Source of the DNA: an uncultured Acholeplasma sp.
GTDB taxonomy: Bacteria > Bacillota_I > Bacilli_A > Acholeplasmatales > Acholeplasmataceae
Direction of reading: 5' to 3'
DNA length: 28,278 nucleotides
NCBI GenBank assembly: GCA_937934685.1
Contig: CALGYU010000059.1
Span: 1 to 28,278, forward strand
Positions 13,765-22,658 of this stretch are shown piece after piece; position 1 is the first letter of the stretch, and each line of letters opens with the position of its first letter. The translations under genes were made by a program, and so were the position numbers. Under the pieces are notes generated by a model. That model saw nothing but the letters and a program-made list of their open reading frames with translations, was not told where the DNA came from and searched no databases.

Positions 13765-14895
13765 ATGATATTTTCCATTAATAGAGAAACTCTCTTAACT
13801 CAACTTTTACACATTCAAAAAGGGTTACCAGTAAAAACATCCTTACCGATTTTATATGCCATCAAATTTGAAGTCTATGAAGATCATATGATGTTAACTT
13901 CAAGTAACTCAGATATAGCTATTCAAGTTATGATAGATGATGCAGGACTAAAAGTAACTAAAACCGGAAAAATAGCTGTCCCAGGAAAATTCTTAATTGA
14001 AATCATTAGAAAGATTAATGCACAAGTCATTGAATTTGCTTTAATGGAAGATAAGTTATTAGTCATCAAAGCAGATCGTTCTGAATTTAAATTAAGATTA
14101 ATGGATTATGAATACTATCCTGAAATTGATTTCCTAGATTTAGAAGATCCAATTATCATTGATAGCAACGTTATTAAATCCATCATTAGAGAAACCAACT
14201 TTGCAACAGCAGCTAACGAAAAAAGACCGATCTTAACAGGCGTTAATTTCAAATACGAAAATAACAACTTATACGCAGTTGCAACCGACTCATACAGATT
14301 AAGCCAAAAAAACGTTAAAGTACGTACACACAGTAAAAGTTTTAACTTAGTCATCCCAAATAAAAGCTTAGAAGAATTAAGTAAAATTCTAGACACAACC
14401 AACGAAGAAATAGAATTATACATTAATCCAAACAAAGTATTATTCAAATTAAATAAATTATGGTTCCAAACCAGATTACTAGAAGGTAATTACCCAGATA
14501 CAGTTAAAATCATCCCAACAGACTTTCCGGTAGAAATTCAATTTAACAAAGAAGAATTACTAGCCGCTGTTGATAGAGTATCTTTATTATCACCAAAAGA
14601 CAGAGAAGCCAACTATAACATCATAAAAATGAACTTAACTAACGATAAAATCATTGAAATTAGTTCAACTAATAACGAAGTTGGTGATGCGTTAGAACAA
14701 GTCATCCCAACAGGTGATGTAAAAGGTGGTAATTTAAGAATTGCTTTTAGCTCAAAATACTTAGTAGAAGCTTTAAAATCTTTAAACTCACCAGAAATAA
14801 CCATCAGTTTTGCAGGAGACATCAAACCATTTGTCATCAAAGGAAAACTAGATGAAGAATCATTACACTTAATTTTACCCGTAAGAATCGATTAA
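13765..14895 (+). CDS. dnaN: DNA polymerase III subunit beta (sliding clamp)
   Basis: This 376-residue protein forms the ring clamp that tethers the replicative polymerase and other clamp-binding proteins to DNA. It shows the three-domain clamp pattern, beginning MIFSINRETLLTQLLHIQKG, with the mid-protein segment RPILTGVNFKYENNNLYAVA followed by TDSYRLS, and the usual C-terminus (LHLILPVRID). The length is standard. AAGGAG lies about 8 bases before the ATG. The gene follows dnaA by 142 bases and is closed by its own terminator. Confidence 0.98.
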   Translation: MIFSINRETLLTQLLHIQKGLPVKTSLPILYAIKFEVYEDHMMLTSSNSDIAIQVMIDDAGLKVTKTGKIAVPGKFLIEIIRKINAQVIEFALMEDKLLVIKADRSEFKLRLMDYEYYPEIDFLDLEDPIIIDSNVIKSIIRETNFATAANEKRPILTGVNFKYENNNLYAVATDSYRLSQKNVKVRTHSKSFNLVIPNKSLEELSKILDTTNEEIELYINPNKVLFKLNKLWFQTRLLEGNYPDTVKIIPTDFPVEIQFNKEELLAAVDRVSLLSPKDREANYNIIKMNLTNDKIIEISSTNNEVGDALEQVIPTGDVKGGNLRIAFSSKYLVEALKSLNSPEITISFAGDIKPFVIKGKLDEESLHLILPVRID

Positions 14896-14913
14896 ATAAC
14901 TACAAAACCCTAA

Positions 14914-14947
14914 AAAGCCTTAAATACTTTAAAATAAGGCTTTTTTT
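14914..14947 (+). terminator. Intrinsic terminator after dnaN
   Basis: The stem AAAGCCTTA (14914-14922) with TAAGGCTTT (14935-14943) is perfect over 9 bp with a 12-base loop, and seven T residues follow. Confidence 0.9.
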
Positions 14948-14995
14948 ATTTAAAACGAGTATGTTATCGAATTTAATATAAAAGTCTTTTAAAAC

Positions 14996-15024
14996 GTGAA
15001 ATTATAGATTAAATATGTTATAAT
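14996..15024 (+). promoter_or_regulatory. Promoter of the S4 protein-recF-gyrB-gyrA unit
   Basis: TATAAT (15019-15024) preceded by TGT gives an extended -10 element. GTGAAA (14996-15001) lies 17 bases upstream as a moderate -35 box. The start is expected near 15031, shortly before the AAAGGTG ribosome binding site. Confidence 0.7.
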
Positions 15025-15047
15025 AGACGTAGTGAAAAGGTGAATTT

Positions 15048-15260
15048 ATGCAAACATTTATATTAAACGAAGAATACATAACAATAACCCAATTTTTAAA
15101 AATAAACGACTACATCTCTTCGGGTGGACAAGCGAAGTTTTTTTTATTGGAAAATGAAGTTTTATTAAATGAAATCCAAGTCACTGAACGAAAAAAGAAA
15201 CTATTTAATGGAGATGTCGTCTCTATTAATAAAAAACGATATGTGATCGGTCATGATTAA
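15048..15260 (+). CDS. yaaA: S4-domain RNA-binding protein, YaaA/RlbA type
   Basis: This 70-residue protein consists almost entirely of one S4-like RNA-binding fold: ITITQFLKINDYISSGGQAK, then FLLENEVLLNEIQVTERKKK, then GDVVSINKKRYVIG. Proteins of this type sit between dnaN and recF in many Firmicutes and are thought to bind ribosomal or structured RNA. It overlaps recF by 8 bases, so the two are translationally coupled. Confidence 0.9.
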   Translation: MQTFILNEEYITITQFLKINDYISSGGQAKFFLLENEVLLNEIQVTERKKKLFNGDVVSINKKRYVIGHD

Positions 15261-16308
15261 ACAATTAGACATAAAAAACTTTAGAAATCATTCAAAATAT
15301 CAAATCAATTTTGATAAAAATATTACATACATCGTTGGAGAAAACGGCACCGGAAAAACCAGCATTTTAGAAAGCATTTATTTTGCTGCCACAACCAAAT
15401 CTCATCGTACCAGTAATGAAAAAGAAATGATTAAAATCAATCAATTTTTTTCTGTCATTAAACTGAAAACCAAGCATAATGAGTACCATTTAATCTTATC
15501 TGAAAAAGGAAAAAGAGTTTCTATCAATCAAATTGAAAAAAAAAGATTAAGTGACTATATTGGACAACTAAATGTTGTGATGTTCTCACCAGAGGATGCA
15601 AACTTAATTAAAGGAAGCCCTGGAGTTAGAAGACAATTTCTTGATTTAGAAATTAGTCAAATTGATTTTAATTACTTAAAACTACTGACGCAATATAAAA
15701 AAATACTCAAACAGAGAAATGCTTTATTAAAACAAATAAAGATCAACGACGATTATACTTTTTTAAATATCTTAGGTGAACAACTTTTTGAAGTTGGAGA
15801 AAAAATTATGGATATTAGAAAAAAATTCATTGAAGAATTAAATGAGGAATTTAAAAAAGCATACCGTCTTTTTTCAAATCATCAAGCAGAAATAAAGTAT
15901 TTACCTAACATAGAAAAAGATAAGTACTTACTACATTTTAAACAAAAACAAAAAGTTGATATTTACCAACAAACCACTTCAGTAGGTATCCATAAAGATG
16001 ATTTTATCATCAATTTCAACCAAGAAAAAGCGTTTAATTTTGCATCACAAGGACAACAAAGACTTATTGTTATATCACTGAAACTAGCCTTGCTAAAACT
16101 CATCAAAAGAAAAACAAAAAAGGAAGTTATTTTACTTTTAGATGACGTTTTATCAGAGTTAGATGAAACAATTCAAAAAAAACTATTAGAAGAACTGCCT
16201 GACGATGAACAAATCATTATTAGTAGTGCTGTTAATATAAACGAAAGTAAAAACATACAAATCATTCGATTAAGCAAAGGAGATGACATAGATGTCAAAG
16301 GAATATAG
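15253..16308 (+). CDS. recF: DNA replication and repair protein RecF
   Basis: This 351-residue SMC-like ATPase helps load RecA at single-strand gaps with RecO and RecR. It starts MIKQLDIKNFRNHSKY, with Walker A GENGTGKT (29-36), the ABC-type signature region SQGQQRLIV (265-273) and Walker B LLLDD (294-298) followed by the VLSELDE D-loop. The length is close to that of the family. It overlaps the S4 gene by 8 bases and gyrB by 17 bases. Confidence 0.97.
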   Translation: MIKQLDIKNFRNHSKYQINFDKNITYIVGENGTGKTSILESIYFAATTKSHRTSNEKEMIKINQFFSVIKLKTKHNEYHLILSEKGKRVSINQIEKKRLSDYIGQLNVVMFSPEDANLIKGSPGVRRQFLDLEISQIDFNYLKLLTQYKKILKQRNALLKQIKINDDYTFLNILGEQLFEVGEKIMDIRKKFIEELNEEFKKAYRLFSNHQAEIKYLPNIEKDKYLLHFKQKQKVDIYQQTTSVGIHKDDFIINFNQEKAFNFASQGQQRLIVISLKLALLKLIKRKTKKEVILLLDDVLSELDETIQKKLLEELPDDEQIIISSAVNINESKNIQIIRLSKGDDIDVKGI

Positions 16309-18187
16309 TGCTGAAAGTATTCAAATATTAGAAGGTTTAGAAGCTGTTAGAAAAAGACCTGGGATGTATATTGGTTCAACTGGAGAAAGTGGACTTCATC
16401 ATTTAGTATGGGAAATTGTCGATAACTCAATTGATGAGGCATTGGCCGGATATGCAGATACCATTACTTTAGAAATATTAAAAGATAATGTCATTAGAGT
16501 CACAGATAATGGACGTGGAATTCCTGTAGGAACCCACCCTAAAACAGGAAAACCAGCGGTAGAAACTATTTTAACAACACTTCACGCTGGAGGAAAATTT
16601 GATGGTAGTTCATATAAAGTTTCTGGTGGACTACACGGTGTAGGGGCATCTGTTGTTAACGCATTATCAGAATGGTTTATCGCTGAAGTTCATATCAATG
16701 GAAAAATCCATAGACAAAGATTTGAAAGAGGCGTACCAGTTACAGGATTAGAAATCATTGGTCAAACAGATAAAAAAGGAACATGTATTACCTTTTTAGC
16801 TGATCCAAAAGTTTTCATAGAAACAACCACATACGATTTTGAAACCCTAAGAGCAAGAGTTCAACAACTTGCTTTCTTAAACAGAAACATCAAAATTGAA
16901 ATTATCGATAATAGAGAAGAAGAACCTGTATCATATGCTTACCACTATGAAGGTGGTCTATTAGAATACATCGATTTTCTAACAACCAATAAAGCAAAAA
17001 TCAACTCAACTAAAGTTTATACTGAAAAAGAAGTTGATAACATCAGTATAGAAGTAGCCATTCAATATACAGATACTTATACAACCAACATCTATTCATT
17101 TACCAACAACATTCCTACACATGAAGGTGGAATGCACGAAGACGGTTTTAAAATGGCTCTTAACAGAGTTTTAGCCAAATACGCTAAAGACGCAAACCTA
17201 CTTAAAAAAGATGAAGCTTTCATTAGTGAAGATACTAGAGAAGGTTTAACAGCGATCATTTCTGTTAAGCACCCAGATCCACAGTTTGAAGGACAAACAA
17301 AAACCAAATTAGGAAACGTTGAAGTTAGACAAATCACTTCTCAAATCGTAGGAGAAGGATTAGAACGTTATCTTCTAGAAAATCCAAATGAAGCCAAAGC
17401 AATCATTGAAAAATGTTTATTAGCTTCAAGAGCAAGATTAGCAGCTAGAAAAGCCAGAGAAGCAACCAGAAGAAAATCACCATTAGATGCTTTAGGATTT
17501 GCATCTAAACTAGCAGACTGTAGAAGTAAAAATCCTTCTATTTCAGAATTATACATCGTGGAAGGGGACTCTGCCGGTGGATCTGCTAAACAAGGTAGAG
17601 AATCGGAATATCAAGCCATTTTACCGTTAAGAGGTAAAGTGTTAAACGTAGAAAAAGCAAGAATTGATAGAGCGTTAAGTAATCAAGAAATCATTTCTTT
17701 AATTCAAGCAATAGGCACTGGCTTTGGAGAAGAATTTGACGGAAGTAAAGCAAGATACCACAAAATAGTTATCATGACCGATGCTGACGTGGATGGTGCA
17801 CACATTAGAACTTTATTATTAACTTTCTTCTTTAGATTCTTAAGACCATTAATTGACTTAGGCTATATCTATTTTGCTCAACCACCACTATATAAATTAC
17901 AATCAGGTAAAAAAATAGAATATGTATACAACGAAGAAGCTCTACCAGAAGCCTTAGAAAGAATGGGCGGTAGACCAAGCATGCAACGATACAAAGGGCT
18001 TGGGGAAATGAACCCAGAACAATTATGGGAAACAACTATGGACCCTGAAACTAGAACCTTACTAAGAGTAACCATGAAAGATGCGATGGAAGCCGATCAA
18101 GTATTTAGTATGTTAATGGGTGAAGAAGTAGCACCAAGAAAAGAATTCATTCAAACAAATGCAGTTTATGCAGATGTTGATATTTAA
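16292..18187 (+). CDS. gyrB: DNA gyrase subunit B
   Basis: This 631-residue ATPase subunit of DNA gyrase introduces negative supercoils together with GyrA. The GHKL ATPase domain has the Mg-binding Asn in EIVDNSIDEALAG (Asn45) and the ATP-lid glycine region SGGLHGVGASVVN. The TOPRIM domain has EGDSAGGSAKQGR (424-436) and DADVDGAHIRTLLL. The C-terminal part carries QRYKGLGEMNPEQLWETTMD. The start at 16292 has AAAGGAG inside the recF end. GyrB rather than ParE is supported by the position beside recF and by the gyrA gene 14 bases downstream. Confidence 0.97.
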   Translation: MSKEYSAESIQILEGLEAVRKRPGMYIGSTGESGLHHLVWEIVDNSIDEALAGYADTITLEILKDNVIRVTDNGRGIPVGTHPKTGKPAVETILTTLHAGGKFDGSSYKVSGGLHGVGASVVNALSEWFIAEVHINGKIHRQRFERGVPVTGLEIIGQTDKKGTCITFLADPKVFIETTTYDFETLRARVQQLAFLNRNIKIEIIDNREEEPVSYAYHYEGGLLEYIDFLTTNKAKINSTKVYTEKEVDNISIEVAIQYTDTYTTNIYSFTNNIPTHEGGMHEDGFKMALNRVLAKYAKDANLLKKDEAFISEDTREGLTAIISVKHPDPQFEGQTKTKLGNVEVRQITSQIVGEGLERYLLENPNEAKAIIEKCLLASRARLAARKAREATRRKSPLDALGFASKLADCRSKNPSISELYIVEGDSAGGSAKQGRESEYQAILPLRGKVLNVEKARIDRALSNQEIISLIQAIGTGFGEEFDGSKARYHKIVIMTDADVDGAHIRTLLLTFFFRFLRPLIDLGYIYFAQPPLYKLQSGKKIEYVYNEEALPEALERMGGRPSMQRYKGLGEMNPEQLWETTMDPETRTLLRVTMKDAMEADQVFSMLMGEEVAPRKEFIQTNAVYADVDI

Positions 18188-18201
18188 AAAGGAGGAAGAA
18201 A

Positions 18202-20826
18202 ATGTCTGATCAAATCAAAGATGACTTTATCACTAGTAAGACAACTGAAGGAAAAGTTAAGGATGTAAGTATTTCTTCTGAAATGAAAAAATCCTTTTTA
18301 AGTTATGCAATGAGTGTTATTGTTTCAAGAGCACTTCCAGATGTAAGAGATGGTTTAAAACCAGTTCAAAGAAGAATTTTATATGGCATGAATGAATTAG
18401 GTGTCTACAGTAATTCAAGCTATAAAAAAAGCGCAAGAATCGTAGGGGACGTTATGGGGAAATATCACCCTCATGGTGACTTAAGTATTTATGAAGCTAT
18501 GGTTAGAATGTCTCAAGATTTTAGTTATAGATACCCATTAGTAGATGGTCACGGAAACTTTGGATCCATCGACGGTGATGGTGCAGCAGCCATGCGTTAT
18601 ACCGAAGCAAGAATGTCTAAAATAGCGATGGAAATGTTAAGAGATATCGATAAAAACACCATTAACTTCATCGATAACTACGATGCTTCAGAAAAAGAAC
18701 CAGCAGTCTTACCATCTAGATACCCTAACCTTTTGGTTAACGGATCAACAGGGATTGCTGTTGGGATGGCAACCAATATTCCACCACATAATTTAAATGA
18801 AGTTGTAGACGGTATTATCGCATATATGGCAAACAAAGATATTACCATCGAAGAAATCATGGAATACATCAAAGCACCTGACTTTCCAACAGGTGGACAA
18901 ATTCTTGGTCTTAGCGGCTTAAGACAAGGATATACAACCGGAAACGGCATCATCGCTATTAGAGCGGTTGCTGAAATCGTTCCACTTAAAAACAAAGAAA
19001 TGATCGTAATCACAGAGATTCCGTATCAAGTAAACAAATCAAAATTAATTGATAGAATTGCTGAGCTAGCAAAAGAAAAAGTTATTGAAGGCATCACAGA
19101 CTTAAGAGATGAATCAAACCGTAAAGGAATGAGAATTGTTATCGAACTAAGAAAAGATGTTAACCCTCATGTCATGCTCAATAACTTATATAAATACACA
19201 CAACTTCAAGTTTCATTTGGTATGAACATGATTACCTTAGTTAATGGAGAACCAAAAACGGTTAACTTAAAAGAGATGTTAGAACATTACTACCAATTCC
19301 AAATGGAAGTTATTCATCGAAGAACACAATTTGAACTAGATAAAGCACAAGCAAGAATACATATCATTAATGCCTTAGTTAAGGCATTAAACGATGTTGA
19401 TAATGCCGTAGAATTAATCAAAACATCTAAAGATGGTGAAGAAGCAAAACAAAGATTAATTGAAACGTATGATTTTGACGATATTCAAGCAAAAGCTATT
19501 TTAGATATGAGATTACAAAGATTAACTGGTCTTGAAATCTTTAAAATAAAAGAAGAAGCCAACGAACTTGAACAAAAAATTGCCGAATATAAAGAAATCC
19601 TTGTTTCTGATGAAAGAAAAGAAGCCATCTTAACAGAAGAAATCTTAGAAATCAAAGAAAAATACGGGGATAAACGTAAATCAGAAGTCAACCTATATGA
19701 AGATTTAGATATCGATAATGAAGATTTAATTCCAGTAGAAGATACCATCATCACTGTAACTAATAATGGATACATCAAACGTATGTCAGTTGATAGCTAT
19801 AAAACACAAAATCGTGGTGGCGTAGGAATGACAGGTATTAAAATGCATGAAGATGATTATGTTGAACATATGTTAATGACAGTCACTCATGATTACCATC
19901 TATTCTTCACTAATAAAGGAAGAGTCTATAAAATCAAAGGATATCAAATTCCAGTAGGATCTAGACAATCAAAAGGATTACCGATTGTTAACATCTTACC
20001 ATTTGATAAAGATGAAACTCTCACCTCCTTTACAAGCGTGAAAAACTTTGATGATGAAAACCAATACTTAGTATTTGTTACTAAAAAAGGTATTGTTAAA
20101 CGAACACCAGTAGAGGCATATAAAAACATTAGAGCCAACGGTATTATCGCCTTAACCTTAAGAGAAGATGATGAATTACTCAGTGTAAAAACAACAGATG
20201 GCACAACCGATGTTATTTTAGGCGCTTCAAACGGAAAAGCCATTAGATTTAATGAAGAAGCCATCAGATCTATGGGAAGAACCGCATCAGGTGTTAAAGG
20301 TATGACTTTAGATGAAACAGATCAAATTGTCGGAGCTGCTTTAGTCCACAACGAAGATCAAGACATCTTAGTTATTACTGAACACGGATATGGTAAGAGA
20401 ACCAAAGTATCTGAATATAGATCACAAAACCGTGGTGGAAAAGGTGTGAAAACCTTAAACGTCACAAGCAAAAACGGAAAACTAGTAACCTTAAAAGCAG
20501 TAATGGATGATGAAGATTTAATTGTTTCATCAGATAAAGGAATTACGATTAGGACTCATATCGCTCAAATTGCAGAAACCAAACGAGCCACACAAGGGGT
20601 TAGAATCATTAAATTAAGACCTGATCACCTAGTAGCTACAGTAGCGATTGTCCCACATCAAGAAGAAGAAGAGGAAGATATGGATCATCTAAAAGTAACT
20701 CAAGAAGCAATTGAGATTAATGAAGAAACAAGAAAAGTAGATGCAGTTGAATTATCTGCGACAACAGAAGAAACCAACGATCAAACAGAAGAGTTAAAAC
20801 AAATAGATATTTTTGATAAAGAATAA
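18202..20826 (+). CDS. gyrA: DNA gyrase subunit A
   Basis: This 874-residue breakage-reunion subunit of gyrase has catalytic Tyr133 in MRYTEARMS. The winged-helix region contains HPHGDLSIYEAMVRM, with Leu94 at the position of E. coli Ser83 and Glu98 at Asp87. The C-terminal beta-pinwheel has the GyrA box QNRGGKG (in SEYRSQNRGGKGVKTL) and a related earlier repeat QNRGGVGMTG. This separates it from ParC, which lacks a canonical box. Residues about 820-874 form an extra acidic tail rich in Glu, Asp and Thr. Ribosome binding site GGAGG precedes the ATG and gyrB ends 14 bases upstream. No terminator is evident before the met leader. Confidence 0.96.
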   Translation: MSDQIKDDFITSKTTEGKVKDVSISSEMKKSFLSYAMSVIVSRALPDVRDGLKPVQRRILYGMNELGVYSNSSYKKSARIVGDVMGKYHPHGDLSIYEAMVRMSQDFSYRYPLVDGHGNFGSIDGDGAAAMRYTEARMSKIAMEMLRDIDKNTINFIDNYDASEKEPAVLPSRYPNLLVNGSTGIAVGMATNIPPHNLNEVVDGIIAYMANKDITIEEIMEYIKAPDFPTGGQILGLSGLRQGYTTGNGIIAIRAVAEIVPLKNKEMIVITEIPYQVNKSKLIDRIAELAKEKVIEGITDLRDESNRKGMRIVIELRKDVNPHVMLNNLYKYTQLQVSFGMNMITLVNGEPKTVNLKEMLEHYYQFQMEVIHRRTQFELDKAQARIHIINALVKALNDVDNAVELIKTSKDGEEAKQRLIETYDFDDIQAKAILDMRLQRLTGLEIFKIKEEANELEQKIAEYKEILVSDERKEAILTEEILEIKEKYGDKRKSEVNLYEDLDIDNEDLIPVEDTIITVTNNGYIKRMSVDSYKTQNRGGVGMTGIKMHEDDYVEHMLMTVTHDYHLFFTNKGRVYKIKGYQIPVGSRQSKGLPIVNILPFDKDETLTSFTSVKNFDDENQYLVFVTKKGIVKRTPVEAYKNIRANGIIALTLREDDELLSVKTTDGTTDVILGASNGKAIRFNEEAIRSMGRTASGVKGMTLDETDQIVGAALVHNEDQDILVITEHGYGKRTKVSEYRSQNRGGKGVKTLNVTSKNGKLVTLKAVMDDEDLIVSSDKGITIRTHIAQIAETKRATQGVRIIKLRPDHLVATVAIVPHQEEEEEDMDHLKVTQEAIEINEETRKVDAVELSATTEETNDQTEELKQIDIFDKE

Positions 20827-20828
20827 CC

Positions 20829-20857
20829 TTTACAAAAAATATAAGTTATGGTAAACT
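20829..20857 (+). promoter_or_regulatory. Candidate promoter of the met riboswitch leader
   Basis: TTTACA (20829-20834) and TAAACT (20852-20857) are 17 bases apart, and a TG dinucleotide precedes the -10 box as in extended -10 promoters. The start would be near 20864, just before P1 of the riboswitch. Confidence 0.6.
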
Positions 20858-20879
20858 CTTAACAATTAAATAAAAGATA

Positions 20880-20965
20880 CTTATAAAGAAGACGGGAGAG
20901 ATATAGCTCTGTGAACGTCTACCAACCAGTTTAAAAACTAAGGTGGTAATGCTATAAACGATGAG
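20880..20965 (+). promoter_or_regulatory. SAM-clan riboswitch (S-box related, P4 missing)
   Basis: P1 forms between CTTAT (20880-20884) and ATGAG (20961-20965). P2 is split by a kink-turn-like internal loop: AGACG/CGTCT (20890-20894, 20916-20920), then AGAG/CTCT (20897-20900, 20907-20910), with GGA opposite TGTGAA. The P2 loop TATAG (20902-20906) pairs perfectly with CTATA (20952-20956) as a pseudoknot. The conserved CAACC and GGTGGTAATGC match the SAM-I core (CAACC; GGTGCTAATTCC). The P4 hairpin of standard SAM-I is absent: only a few bases separate the pseudoknot strand from P1. The genes controlled encode a methionine importer, which fits SAM sensing. Confidence 0.87.
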
Positions 20966-20973
20966 AAAACATA

Positions 20974-21006
20974 AAAGACCTTATCGTTTAAGGTCTTTTT
21001 ATTTTT
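20974..21006 (+). terminator. Riboswitch-controlled terminator before metN
   Basis: AAAGACCTTA (20974-20983) pairs with TAAGGTCTTT (20989-20998) over 10 bp, followed by a T-rich tail. CGATGAG (20959-20965), the 3' side of P1, can instead pair with CTTATCG (20980-20986) in the terminator's 5' arm as an antiterminator. SAM binding would stabilise P1 and so allow termination, an OFF switch. Confidence 0.88.
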
Positions 21007-21024
21007 TATAAGGAGGAAAAGAAA

Positions 21025-22002
21025 ATGATTCAAATACAACAAGTCACAAAAGCATATAAACTCAAAAACAAAACAACCTTTTTAGCTTTAGATGAGGTTA
21101 GTTTAAATATAAACAAAAACGAAAGTTTAGGCATCATCGGTTATAGTGGTGCTGGAAAATCAACGCTATTAAGAATGATCAACTTACTCATAAAACCAGA
21201 TAAAGGCACCATTCTTTTAGAAGGGAAAGACTTATCTAAACTCAATAGAAAAGAACTTAATGAAACCAGACAAAAAATAGGAATGATATTTCAAAACTTT
21301 AACTTACTCAATCAACTAACCGTCTATCAAAACATCAAACTAACATTAGATATCTCAAATTACGATAAAGATAAAGACCAAAGAGTTAAAGAAGTTTTAA
21401 CTCAAGTAGGCCTTTTAGATAAAAAAGATGAATACCCATCTAAGCTTTCAGGAGGCCAAAAACAAAGAGTTGGTATAGCAAGAGCTATTGCTAACCAACC
21501 ACAATACTTACTATGCGATGAAATCACTTCGGCATTAGATAATAAAACCGCAAATGAAATCATTGAACTTTTAAACACCATCAAAGAAACATATCAAATG
21601 ACCATCATCTTTATTACTCATCAAATTGATATGGCAAGAAAACTTTGCGATAGAATGGTTGTTATGGAAAACGGAAAAATCATTGAAGACCAAAAAACTA
21701 TTGACCTATTCATTAACCCAAAAGAACCAACCACCAAACAACTCATCCAAAGTGATCTAGAAGATGAGAAACTAAAAAAAGAACACGTGTTTAAACTTAT
21801 CTATGTAGATAACCAAAATGAAACCATCTTAAGTGACACCATCAAAAAATATCAAATCAACACAAACATACTGCAAGCAAAAACCATTGAACTAAAAAAT
21901 CAAGTCATCGGTTATTTACTCATTGAGATTACTGGAGAAAAACAAGAAGAAGCCATCAACTATTTAAACCAAAACGGCATAGAGGTGAAAAAAAATGTAT
22001 AA
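21025..22002 (+). CDS. metN: Methionine ABC transporter ATP-binding protein
   Basis: This 325-residue ATPase drives uptake of methionine through MetI. It shows Walker A GYSGAGKST (39-47), Q-loop Gln90, signature LSGGQKQR (141-148), Walker B Asp165-Glu166 and H-loop His199. Residues about 245-325 form a C-terminal NIL (ACT-like) domain, which in MetN binds methionine and gives transinhibition. The ribosome binding site AGGAGG lies at 21011-21016. It overlaps metI by 8 bases and is preceded by the SAM-type riboswitch. Confidence 0.95.
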   Translation: MIQIQQVTKAYKLKNKTTFLALDEVSLNINKNESLGIIGYSGAGKSTLLRMINLLIKPDKGTILLEGKDLSKLNRKELNETRQKIGMIFQNFNLLNQLTVYQNIKLTLDISNYDKDKDQRVKEVLTQVGLLDKKDEYPSKLSGGQKQRVGIARAIANQPQYLLCDEITSALDNKTANEIIELLNTIKETYQMTIIFITHQIDMARKLCDRMVVMENGKIIEDQKTIDLFINPKEPTTKQLIQSDLEDEKLKKEHVFKLIYVDNQNETILSDTIKKYQINTNILQAKTIELKNQVIGYLLIEITGEKQEEAINYLNQNGIEVKKNV

Positions 22003-22645
22003 CATCTTTTTAACAAATTATGAAAAACAAGAATTAATCACAAGCTTTTCAGATACCTTATTTTTACTCATCATATCTGGTATCTTTATCATCCTCATCG
22101 GACTAACTATCGGTCTTATTTTATTCTTCACAGAAAAAAATAAACCTAAAACCCATAAAATCATTGGAATCATCACAGATACCTTCAGATCCATTCCGTT
22201 TGTTATCTTAATGATTCTTCTCATACCAATCACCATTCTTATCTTAGGCACTATGATAGGAGCCAAAGCCGCGCTTCCTTCCTTAATATTAAGCGCATCC
22301 CCCTTTTATGCTCGCTTAGTCTATAACGGATTAAGAGAAATAGATAAAGGCAACCTAGAGGCACTAGATGCTATGGGGTGTCAACCCATCATTAAAACCA
22401 AATACATCTTAAAAGAAAGTTTGCCTAGTTTAATTTCAGGACTCACGATCACATTAGTTACATTAGTAGGCTTTATTGCAGCCTCAGGACCCATAGGAGC
22501 TGGAGGATTAGGAGACTATGCAAAAAGAAAAGCCTTTGCAGGAGAATATGGATTAATGAGCATAGGTGTTATCCTCATTTTAATCATTGTATTTACCATC
22601 CAATTAAGTGGAGATTTCATTGTAAAAAAAATAGATAAAAGATAA
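21995..22645 (+). CDS. metI: Methionine ABC transporter permease
   Basis: This 216-residue membrane protein has about five hydrophobic helices (for example FLLIISGIFIILIGLTIGLI near residues 24-43). The cytoplasmic coupling loop carries the EAA-type sequence NLEALDAMGCQPIIKTKYIL. The segment AASGPIGAGGLGDYA is strongly conserved in MetI proteins. It overlaps metN and precedes metQ by 13 bases. Confidence 0.95.
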   Translation: MYNIFLTNYEKQELITSFSDTLFLLIISGIFIILIGLTIGLILFFTEKNKPKTHKIIGIITDTFRSIPFVILMILLIPITILILGTMIGAKAALPSLILSASPFYARLVYNGLREIDKGNLEALDAMGCQPIIKTKYILKESLPSLISGLTITLVTLVGFIAASGPIGAGGLGDYAKRKAFAGEYGLMSIGVILILIIVFTIQLSGDFIVKKIDKR

Positions 22646-22658
22646 AGGAGAAAAAAAC

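Noticed and set aside
18202..20826. Possibility that this gene is parC rather than gyrA
   Set aside because: The GyrA box QNRGGKG in the C-terminal pinwheel and the position directly after recF-gyrB indicate gyrA.
20864..21006. Met-specific T-box instead of a SAM riboswitch before metN
   Set aside because: The T-box core and bulge are absent, although AAGGTGG looks similar at first glance; the CAACC core, kink-turn and P2 loop pseudoknot match the SAM clan.
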